The notes under the pieces: model-generated | Databases searched by the model: none | Told to the model about the DNA's origin: nothing | The model's input: only the letters and a program-made list of their open reading frames with translations | In this document: positions 1 through 5,137 of the stretch, piece by piece | Numbering within the stretch: the first letter of the stretch is position 1 | Layout: each line of letters starts with the position of its first letter | Translations under genes and position numbers: made by a program | Assembly: GCA_023254015.1 (NCBI GenBank) | Contig: JALQYS010000317.1 | Location: 1-5,137, forward strand | Direction of reading: 5' to 3' | DNA: 5,137 nt | Origin: Paracoccaceae bacterium | GTDB lineage: Bacteria > Pseudomonadota > Alphaproteobacteria > Rhodobacterales > Rhodobacteraceae

Positions 1-536
1 CGATCGCCCATATGGGCTATGCGCTGGTCGGTCTGGCCGCTGGCACGGTGGAAGGCGTGCAGGCGATGCTGATCTATATGGCGATCTACGTCACCATGAA
101 CCTTGGCACCTTCGCCTTCATCCTGTCGATGGAGAAGGACGGCCGTCCGGTGACCGACATTTCCGCCTTGAACCAGTTCGCCAAGGCCGAGCCGCTGAAG
201 GCGCTGGCGATGCTGGTGCTGTTGTTCAGCCTCGCCGGTGTGCCGCCGATGCTGGGCTTCTTCGGGAAGTTCTATGTGCTGAAGGCCGCTGTCGATGCGG
301 GCATGGTCTGGCTGGCGATTGCCGGGGCCGTGGCTTCGGTGATCGGGGCCTTCTACTATCTGCGCATCGTCTACTTCATGTACTTCGGCGCCGAGCAAGA
401 GCCGGTGCAAAGCCGGATGTCGGCGGTGCAATGGCTGATGCTGGTTGCGGTGGCGGCGGTGATGCTGCTGGGCGTGGTCAACATGTTCGGCCTGGAACCT
501 GTGGCGCTGAATGCGGCCGAGGCGCTGATTGGATAA
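1..536 (+). CDS. nuoN: NADH-quinone oxidoreductase subunit N (complex I ND2-like), C-terminal part
   Basis: This is an inner-membrane subunit of respiratory complex I, one of the antiporter-like proton-translocating subunits of the membrane arm. The gene is cut by the left edge. The reading frame is already open at base 3 (Ile-Ala-His before the Met codon at 12), so that Met is internal and the true start lies upstream. About 177 residues are visible, roughly the last third of a family usually near 480 residues. Counting from the Met at 12, hydrophobic helices lie near residues 12-38, 64-85, 98-124 and 139-160. The family motif SLAGVPPMLGFFGKFYV is at 73-89, and its Lys86 matches the conserved functional lysine of the broken-helix region (Lys395 in E. 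coli NuoN, from memory). The last eight bases overlap birA. As nuoN is normally the last nuo gene, the nuo operon probably lies to the left. Confidence 0.96.
   Translation, partial: IAHMGYALVGLAAGTVEGVQAMLIYMAIYVTMNLGTFAFILSMEKDGRPVTDISALNQFAKAEPLKALAMLVLLFSLAGVPPMLGFFGKFYVLKAAVDAGMVWLAIAGAVASVIGAFYYLRIVYFMYFGAEQEPVQSRMSAVQWLMLVAVAAVMLLGVVNMFGLEPVALNAAEALIG
519..522 (+). promoter_or_regulatory. Ribosome binding site GAGG supporting the TTG start of birA
   Basis: GAGG lies inside the nuoN coding end, with a 6-nt spacer to the TTG at 529. The codon just before that TTG in the birA frame is TGA (526-528), so translation cannot start further upstream. TTG is therefore the first possible start, and this motif gives it a well-placed Shine-Dalgarno site. 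Confidence 0.6.
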
Positions 537-1281
537 GCGCTGGCCGGAAGGGATCGGGCGGCATGTGCTGCCCGTGACCGACAGCACCAATGCCCATGCG
601 CTGCGTGAGGCCCCTGCATTGCAGGGGCCCGCGTGGTTTCTGGGGCTGGAGCAGACGGCGGGCCGGGGGCGGCGGGCGCGGGCCTGGGCCAGTCCGCGCG
701 GCAATTTCTACGGCACCTTGCTGCTGTTTCCCAAGGAGCGCGCCGATCAGGTGGCCCTGCGCAGTTTCGCCGCCGCTTTGGCGCTGCGCGAGGCGATGGC
801 GTCGCTGACCGGCCTGCCCGAGGCCTTTGCGCTGAAATGGCCGAATGATGTGCTGCTCAACGGGTCCAAGGTGGCGGGCATTTTGCTGGAGGCCAGCAGT
901 TCCGGGGCTGGAGTCCAGGCGCTGGCCATCGGCATCGGTGTCAACCTGATCGCCCATCCCGATCCGTCGATGATCGAGCCGGGGGCGCTGCCGGCGGTGT
1001 CCTTGTTGTCGGAAACCGGCCTGCGGATCACGCCCGAGGGGTTTCTGGACGCGCTTGCCCCGGCCTATGCCCGTTGGGAGGCGCTTTTCACCGCGCAGGG
1101 CTTTGCCCCGTTGCGTGCCGAATGGCTGGCCCATGCGGCGAGGATTGGTGAGACGATACGGGCGCGGACCGGAAAGGACACCTTTCACGGGGTGTTCGAA
1201 ACGATTGATTCACAAGGTAACCTTATCCTTGCAACCGCCAGCGGCCCGATGGCCATTCCGGCTGCCGAGGTTTTCTTCTGA
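529..1281 (+). CDS. birA: Biotin--[acetyl-CoA-carboxylase] ligase, catalytic-only (class I) form
   Basis: This cytosolic enzyme activates biotin as biotinyl-5'-AMP and transfers it to the lysine of biotin carboxyl carrier domains such as those of acetyl-CoA or propionyl-CoA carboxylase. The 250-residue protein shows the biotin-contacting DSTN at 18-21, the adenylate-binding loop GRGRR at 45-49, KWPNDV at 103-108, KVAGIL at 114-119 with the likely catalytic Lys114, and GIGVNL at 135-140. A C-terminal SH3-like domain spans about 206-250. There is no N-terminal winged-helix domain, unlike E. coli BirA (about 320 residues), so this form should not repress biotin genes itself. The start is TTG, overlapping the nuoN stop by 8 nt. 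An in-frame stop directly upstream fixes the earliest start; later GTG codons (for example in HVLPV) are possible but would cut close to the DSTN motif. Co-transcription with nuoN is inferred from the overlap. Confidence 0.94.
   Translation: MDKRWPEGIGRHVLPVTDSTNAHALREAPALQGPAWFLGLEQTAGRGRRARAWASPRGNFYGTLLLFPKERADQVALRSFAAALALREAMASLTGLPEAFALKWPNDVLLNGSKVAGILLEASSSGAGVQALAIGIGVNLIAHPDPSMIEPGALPAVSLLSETGLRITPEGFLDALAPAYARWEALFTAQGFAPLRAEWLAHAARIGETIRARTGKDTFHGVFETIDSQGNLILATASGPMAIPAAEVFF
609..629 (+). repeat. 21-bp inverted repeat (potential hairpin) inside birA
   Basis: Two 10-base arms, GGCCCCTGCA (609-618) and TGCAGGGGCC (620-629), are perfectly complementary around a single central T at 619. 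As RNA it would form a 9-bp stem, mostly G-C, with a 3-nt loop (618-620). It lies about 80 nt after the birA start and codes for residues around Glu27-Pro34, between the DSTN and GRGRR motifs. No T-run follows, so it does not look like an intrinsic terminator. Any role in RNA stability or attenuation is inference; chance in GC-rich DNA is possible. Confidence 0.6.
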
Positions 1282-1284
1282 TAC

Positions 1285-1295
1285 GGGGGGGCGGG
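1285..1295 (+). promoter_or_regulatory. G-rich ribosome binding region of coaX
   Basis: The 14-nt gap between the birA stop and the coaX ATG holds a run of seven Gs (1285-1291), then C and three more Gs directly before the start. No canonical AGGAGG is present. The poly-G run can pair with the CCUCC of 16S rRNA using G-U pairs and is the only candidate Shine-Dalgarno sequence for this start. Confidence 0.45.
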
Positions 1296-2069
1296 ATGCT
1301 TCTGGCCATCGACTGCGGAAATACCAATACCGTGTTCTCCATCTGGGACGGAGCGCGGTTTCTGGCCACCTGGCGGATCGCCACGGATCACAAGCGCACG
1401 GCGGATGAGTATTTCGTCTGGCTGTCGAGCTTGATGGCGCTGACCAGAACCGAAGCCACGATTACCGAGGCCATCATTTCGTCCACCGTGCCGCGCGTGG
1501 TGTTCAATCTGCGGGTGCTTTGTGACCGGTACTTCGGCTGCCGCCCGTTGGTGGTGGGCAAGCCGGAATGCAAGCTGCCGGTGGCGCCTCGGGTCGATCA
1601 GGGCACGACCGTCGGGCCTGACCGGCTGGTGAACACCGTCGGCGGTTTTGACCGTCATGGCGGCAACCTGATCGTGGTCGATTTCGGCACCGCCACCACC
1701 TTTGACGTGGTTGACCATGATGGCGCCTATGTGGGCGGGGTCATCGCCCCCGGCGTGAACCTGTCGCTTGAGGCGTTGCACATGGCCGCTGCCGCGCTGC
1801 CACACGTCGATGTGTCCAAACCTGCCCGGGCCATCGGCACGAATACTGTGGCCTGCATGCAATCCGGCGTGTATTGGGGCTACATCGGCCTTGTCGAGGG
1901 AATCACCCGTGAAGTCCGCCGCGAAAGGGCCGCGCCGATGAAGGTGATTGCCACCGGCGGTCTTGCCAGCTTGTTCGCCCAAGGGACCGAACTATTTCAT
2001 GCCATTGAGGATGATCTGACCATGCATGGTCTCGTCCTTATCAACGATTACAACAAGGAAAACCCATGA
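1296..2069 (+). CDS. coaX: Type III pantothenate kinase
   Basis: This cytosolic enzyme phosphorylates pantothenate with ATP to give 4'-phosphopantothenate, the first step of CoA synthesis. The 257-residue length is normal for the family, which belongs to the ASKHA (actin/sugar kinase/Hsp70) fold. Visible motifs are the N-terminal phosphate loop DCGNTN at 6-11, GPDRLVN at 107-113 with the probable catalytic base Asp109, the second phosphate-binding motif DFGTATT at 129-135, GGVIAPG at 147-153 and ATGG at 219-222. The C-terminal DLTMHGL at 240-246 is also family-typical. Type III enzymes are known to need a monovalent cation and to escape CoA feedback inhibition; nothing here contradicts that. 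The ATG follows birA by 14 nt, and the phosphate loop begins six residues in, so the start is well fixed. The stop overlaps the rnj start as ATGA, which suggests translational coupling. Confidence 0.96.
   Translation: MLLAIDCGNTNTVFSIWDGARFLATWRIATDHKRTADEYFVWLSSLMALTRTEATITEAIISSTVPRVVFNLRVLCDRYFGCRPLVVGKPECKLPVAPRVDQGTTVGPDRLVNTVGGFDRHGGNLIVVDFGTATTFDVVDHDGAYVGGVIAPGVNLSLEALHMAAAALPHVDVSKPARAIGTNTVACMQSGVYWGYIGLVEGITREVRRERAAPMKVIATGGLASLFAQGTELFHAIEDDLTMHGLVLINDYNKENP
2055..2059 (+). promoter_or_regulatory. Ribosome binding site AAGGA for rnj
   Basis: AAGGA lies within the last codons of coaX, 6 nt before the ATG at 2066. It supports that start and the ATGA stop/start overlap (2066-2069). 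Confidence 0.65.
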
Positions 2070-3742
2070 GCGGTGAGCGTCTGATCTATCTTCCCCTTGG
2101 GGGTGCCGGCGAAATCGGCATGAATGCCTATGTCTACGGCTATGGGCGTCCGGGGAAAGAACGGCTGATGCTGGTCGACATGGGCGTGGCCTTTCCCGAT
2201 ATGGACAGCTCTCCGGGCGTCGATCTGATCGTGCCGGACATGACCTGGCTGGCCGACAACCTTGACCGGCTCGACGGCATCATCATCACCCACGCCCATG
2301 AAGATCACATCGGCGGGTTGCCGCATCTGTGGCCGATGCTGAAAAAGCCGGTCTATGCCCGCAAGTTCACCGCCGCCATTGGACGGCTCAAATTCGAAGA
2401 GGCCGGCCTGCCGCAGGATGCGATCCACACGGTTGAGGCGCGGCCCGAGACGGTGGAGATCGGACCTTTCAAGGTGCAGTTCCTGCCGGTGTCGCATTCG
2501 ATCCCGGAAAGTGCCGCGCTGGTGATCGACACGCCGGCGGGGCGGATCCTTCATACCGGCGATTTCAAGCGCGACCCGACACCGATCGTGGGCGAAGGCT
2601 GGGATGATGCGCTGATGGAAGCGGTCGCCGCCGAAGCGCCGGTCAAGGCGATGATGTGCGATTCGACCAACGTCTTCTCGCTGCATCCGGGCCGGTCCGA
2701 GGCGACTTTGGCCGAACCGCTGACCGAGTTGATTGCCGGCGCGGGCGGTATGGTGGTGGCGACGACCTTTGCCTCGAACGTGGCGCGGTTGAAAACCCTG
2801 GCCGAGGCCGCGCGAAAGGCGGACCGGTCGATCTGCGTTCTGGGCCGCGCGATGAAGCGCATGGTTGCGGTGGCCGAGGAAACGGGCGTGCTGACCGGCT
2901 TTCCCCGGCATGTTTCGCCCGAAGAGGCGCTGGAAATCCCCCGGCGCAACCTGATGCTCTTGGTCACCGGCAGCCAGGGCGAGCGGCGCGCGGCCAGTGC
3001 GGCCCTGAGCCGTGGCAAGTATCTGGGATTCGAGATGAAACCGGGCGACACTTTCCTGTTCTCATCGAAAACCATTCCCGGCAACGAACGCGAGGTCTTG
3101 CGGATCGTCAATGCCCTGTCCGAACGCGGTGTCGACATCGTGGATGACGCGGGCGGCAAGTATCACGTTTCGGGCCATGCCAACCGCCCTGATCTGGAAC
3201 ATGCCCATCGCATCTTCTTGCCCGACATGCTGGTGCCGATGCATGGCGAGCACCGGCATCTGCGCGAACATGTGCGCATCGCGCATGAGGCCGGGATTGC
3301 GGGCATCGTTGCGACCAACGGCACGATGGTGGACCTGACCGGCGATGTTCCGAAGGTGGTGGAACATGTCGAGACGGGCCGGGTCTATCTGGATGGCACG
3401 GCGCTGGTGGGGGCGCTGGACGGGGTGGTGCGTGACCGTATCCGCATGGCGCTGAACGGTCTGGCCATGGTGACGGTGATTCTGGATGAACAGAACGAAC
3501 CTTTGGGTGAGGCCTGGGTCGAGCTGATCGGCCTGCCCGGCAAGGGCCTTGGCGACCGGCCGCTGGGCGAGACGATGGAGGCGGAGCTGACCCAGTTCCT
3601 TGAGGGGGCCTCTGGCAAGATCCTGTCGGACGACGACCGGCTGGACGATGCGCTGAAGCGGATCGTGCGGCAGGTGGCGATGGAAGAGATCGGCAAGAAG
3701 CCCGAGGTGCGGGTGGTCATCAGCCGGTTGAGTGCCGAATAA
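2066..3742 (+). CDS. rnj: Ribonuclease J (metallo-beta-lactamase / beta-CASP RNase)
   Basis: RNase J is a cytosolic zinc-dependent enzyme with 5'-3' exonuclease and endonuclease activity. In alphaproteobacteria it is known to work beside RNase E, including in rRNA 5'-end maturation. The 558-residue length is typical. The N-terminal metallo-beta-lactamase part holds HAHEDH at 76-81 (His76, His78, Asp80, His81), His144 in SHSIPES and Asp166 in HTGDFK. The beta-CASP insert follows, with CDSTN at 198-202 and TGSQGE at 301-306. The chain then returns to the lactamase fold with SGHAN at 369-373, whose His371 fits the RNA-phosphate contact, and PMHGEHRHL at 391-399, whose His393 fits the last metal ligand. 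Residues from about 450 form the C-terminal domain. All metal ligands appear present, so it should be active. It starts 4 nt inside coaX and ends 20 nt before a strong terminator hairpin, making it the last gene of the transcript. Confidence 0.96.
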   Translation: MSGERLIYLPLGGAGEIGMNAYVYGYGRPGKERLMLVDMGVAFPDMDSSPGVDLIVPDMTWLADNLDRLDGIIITHAHEDHIGGLPHLWPMLKKPVYARKFTAAIGRLKFEEAGLPQDAIHTVEARPETVEIGPFKVQFLPVSHSIPESAALVIDTPAGRILHTGDFKRDPTPIVGEGWDDALMEAVAAEAPVKAMMCDSTNVFSLHPGRSEATLAEPLTELIAGAGGMVVATTFASNVARLKTLAEAARKADRSICVLGRAMKRMVAVAEETGVLTGFPRHVSPEEALEIPRRNLMLLVTGSQGERRAASAALSRGKYLGFEMKPGDTFLFSSKTIPGNEREVLRIVNALSERGVDIVDDAGGKYHVSGHANRPDLEHAHRIFLPDMLVPMHGEHRHLREHVRIAHEAGIAGIVATNGTMVDLTGDVPKVVEHVETGRVYLDGTALVGALDGVVRDRIRMALNGLAMVTVILDEQNEPLGEAWVELIGLPGKGLGDRPLGETMEAELTQFLEGASGKILSDDDRLDDALKRIVRQVAMEEIGKKPEVRVVISRLSAE

Positions 3743-3761
3743 CCCCGACGGACAAGAAAGG

Positions 3762-3789
3762 AAAAGCCCCGCCGAAGCGGGGCTTTTTT
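3762..3789. terminator. Intrinsic terminator between convergent rnj and rhlE, probably bidirectional
   Basis: A perfect 11-bp inverted repeat (AAAAGCCCCGC at 3762-3772 with GCGGGGCTTTT at 3777-3787) encloses the 4-nt loop CGAA. On the plus strand it ends in six Ts (3784-3789), a classical Rho-independent terminator for rnj. Read on the minus strand, the loop is UUCG closed by C-G, a known extra-stable tetraloop. There the stem is followed by TTTT, CC and TTT, a weaker but plausible terminator for the helicase gene. The last plus-strand T (3789) is also part of the helicase stop codon. Confidence 0.9.
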
Positions 3790-5137
3790 CATTCGCTGCG
3801 GGCCTCTTCGTGCGCCTCTGGCGCCTCATCGGCAGGCTCGGCGGATGGTTTCAGCGCAAAGCTGCGCAGGATGAAATCGGGGACGTGATCGCCCATGCCG
3901 ACAACCCGCTCGCCGCGGTCATGGTCGCGCGGGGCGCGGTCGCGGCGGTCATCGCGGCGGCGCTCGTCGCCCCGGTCGTCTTTCCGCTCATCCCGGCGAC
4001 GCTCTTCGCCGCGCTCGTCCCGGCGGTCGTCGCGCCGCTCTTCGCGGCGGGGTGCTTCGCGGCGATCGTCGCGGCGGCGGTCCTCGCGGCGCGGGGCAGG
4101 GGCTTCGGCCTGTTCTGCGACCGGGACCAGAATCGGCTCGGCGATGATCGGCTCCATCGCGGCCATTTCGTCATGCGGCTTGACCGGGCGATCCCGGCGG
4201 TCGCTGCTGCGCGGGCCACGGGTGCGCGGACCCCGGCTTTCGCTGCTGCGCGGACGGTCAGGACGATCCGCCACTTCGGCCAGGGCGCTTGCCGGCACCT
4301 CGCCGCGCGGGATTTCCAGCTTTACCAGCGCCTCGATCTGGCCAAGGAACTTGGCATCGGCCGGGGTGCAGATCGAAAACGCCTTGCCCAGACGCCCGGC
4401 GCGGCCGGTGCGGCCGATGCGGTGGACGTAATCCTCGGGGTGGGAGGGCAGGTCGAAGTTGAACACATGGCTGACAGCCGGAATGTCCAGCCCGCGCGCC
4501 GCCACATCCGAGGCAACCAGCAATTGCAGCGAGCCGTCGCGGAACGAATCCAGCGTTTTCATCCGCATGCTCTGCTCCAGATCGCCGTGGATGGGCGCGG
4601 CGTTGAAGCCATGCGCCTTCAGCGATTTGGCCACCACATCGACATCCATCTTGCGGTTGCAGAAGATGATGGCGTTGGTGCACGCCTCGCCCTCACCGCG
4701 GATCAGCGCGCGCAGGACGGCGCGCTTTTCGGTAAAGGTCTTGTCCTTACGCGAGGGCGTGAACTGGAACAGCTTCTGTTCGATGGTGGTCGAGGTCGTG
4801 GCCTGACGGGCGACCTCGATCTTGACGGCCGCCGACAGGAAGGTGTTGGTGATCCGCTCGATCTCGGGGGCCATGGTGGCCGAATAGAAGAAGGTCTGGC
4901 GGGTAAAGGGCGTCAGCGAGAAGATGCGTTCAATGTCGGGAATGAACCCCATGTCCAGCATCCGGTCGGCCTCGTCCACCACCATGATCTGCACGCCGGT
5001 GAGCAGCAGCTTGCCGCGTTCGAAATGGTCCAGCAGCCGGCCCGGCGTGGCGATCAGCACGTCAACGCCGCGGTCAATCAGCTTGTCCTGTTCGCCAAAG
5101 GACACGCCGCCGATCAAGAGGGCCTTGGTCAGCTTGT
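3789..5137 (-). CDS. rhlE: DEAD-box ATP-dependent RNA helicase, RhlE type, N-terminus beyond window
   Basis: This ATP-dependent RNA-unwinding enzyme acts on structured RNA, with roles in ribosome assembly and RNA decay in this family. The frame is open to the right edge; no true start is visible. The Q motif, the Walker A motif and PTREL are missing, roughly the first 90-100 residues. Visible in order are the GG motif (near 5110), TPGR (5048-5037), DEAD inside VVDEADRML (4976-4965), SAT (4883-4875), IIFCNRK, the motif V region ASDVAARGLD, and motif VI HRIGRTGRAG (4424-4395). The stretch EVARQATTST after SAT resembles RhlE, which favours that subgroup over DeaD or SrmB. The last 160 or so residues are a disordered tail, very rich in Arg, Asp and Glu, ending in a less charged segment with GMGDHVPDFILRSF. 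The gene runs convergent to rnj, and its TGA stop is one base from the terminator stem. Its promoter lies outside the window. Confidence 0.93.
   Translation of the reverse strand, partial: KLTKALLIGGVSFGEQDKLIDRGVDVLIATPGRLLDHFERGKLLLTGVQIMVVDEADRMLDMGFIPDIERIFSLTPFTRQTFFYSATMAPEIERITNTFLSAAVKIEVARQATTSTTIEQKLFQFTPSRKDKTFTEKRAVLRALIRGEGEACTNAIIFCNRKMDVDVVAKSLKAHGFNAAPIHGDLEQSMRMKTLDSFRDGSLQLLVASDVAARGLDIPAVSHVFNFDLPSHPEDYVHRIGRTGRAGRLGKAFSICTPADAKFLGQIEALVKLEIPRGEVPASALAEVADRPDRPRSSESRGPRTRGPRSSDRRDRPVKPHDEMAAMEPIIAEPILVPVAEQAEAPAPRREDRRRDDRREAPRREERRDDRRDERGEERRRDERKDDRGDERRRDDRRDRAPRDHDRGERVVGMGDHVPDFILRSFALKPSAEPADEAPEAHEEARSE
3909..4097 (-). repeat. Low-complexity Arg/Asp/Glu-rich coding repeat in the helicase tail
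   Basis: About 63 codons of rhlE consist almost wholly of Arg, Asp and Glu in imperfect units such as RRDDRRDER, RRRDERKDD and RRRDDRRDR. In the DNA this appears as irregular repeats of GC-rich CGG/TCG/TCC triplet patterns. Such tails are common in RhlE-type helicases, where they are known to bind RNA loosely and can promote condensate formation. The unit length is not constant, so this is drift-prone low complexity and not a clean tandem array. Confidence 0.75.

Noticed and set aside
478..1188. Long minus-strand open frame opposite birA
   Set aside because: It is a GC-skew shadow, Arg/Gly/Gln/Pro-rich with no family motif, while the plus strand encodes a complete biotin ligase.
1215..1225. 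Short palindrome AAGGTAACCTT near the end of birA
   Set aside because: It has only five-base arms around one central base, which is expected by chance and has no supporting context.
1205..1229. A promoter-like TTGATT and TATCCT pair in an AT-richer patch near the end of birA
   Set aside because: The spacer is only 13 nt, too short for a sigma-70 type promoter, and the patch lies in the conserved C-terminal coding region.
2048..2911. Long minus-strand open frame opposite rnj
   Set aside because: It is His/Arg/Gly-rich shadow coding with no recognisable motif, and it lies across the intact RNase J catalytic domain.
3895..4431. A plus-strand open frame of 178 codons rich in Ser and Arg, opposite the helicase tail
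   Set aside because: It is the antisense shadow of the Arg/Asp/Glu-rich repeat of rhlE. The GC-rich repeat keeps other frames free of stops, and the product is low-complexity with no recognisable domain.
5115..5117. TTG as a possible start of the helicase
   Set aside because: The frame stays open to the window edge with family-like residues (KLTKAL) before it, and essential N-terminal helicase motifs must lie upstream, so this codon is an internal Leu.

Overview
The window looks like ordinary chromosome from a GC-rich alphaproteobacterium, most likely a Rhodobacterales/Rhodobacteraceae member. This rests on the high GC third-position codon use, the style of the proteins, and the gene order nuoN - birA - coaX - rnj, which I recall as typical of that group. 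It is inference from pattern recognition, not from a database search.

Plus strand, 1-3742: four genes packed head to tail with almost no spacer. They are the C-terminal third or so of nuoN (complex I subunit N, cut by the left window edge), birA (stand-alone biotin--protein ligase with no DNA-binding domain, TTG start overlapping the nuoN stop), coaX (type III pantothenate kinase) and rnj (ribonuclease J, ATGA overlap with coaX). The junctions are an 8-nt overlap, a 14-nt gap and a 4-nt overlap. This points to a single transcript continuing out of the nuo operon, with translational coupling. The layout joins respiration, two cofactor functions (biotin attachment, CoA synthesis) and RNA turnover.

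Middle, 3743-3788: a 46-nt convergent intergenic gap almost filled by one strong GC hairpin with A/T flanks. It can serve as an intrinsic terminator for rnj and probably also for the opposing gene.

Minus strand, 5137-3789: a DEAD-box RNA helicase of the RhlE type. Its N-terminal end lies beyond the right edge, and it has a long Arg/Asp/Glu-rich disordered C-terminal tail. It converges on rnj, so two RNA-metabolism genes meet tail to tail.

There is no gene-free stretch over 300 bases, and I saw no tRNA, rRNA, mobile element or CRISPR array. I found no sign of a previously undescribed system. The points worth a second look are local: a near-perfect palindrome inside birA, the shared terminator touching a stop codon, the helicase tail with its terminal motif, and the rnj/rhlE pairing.
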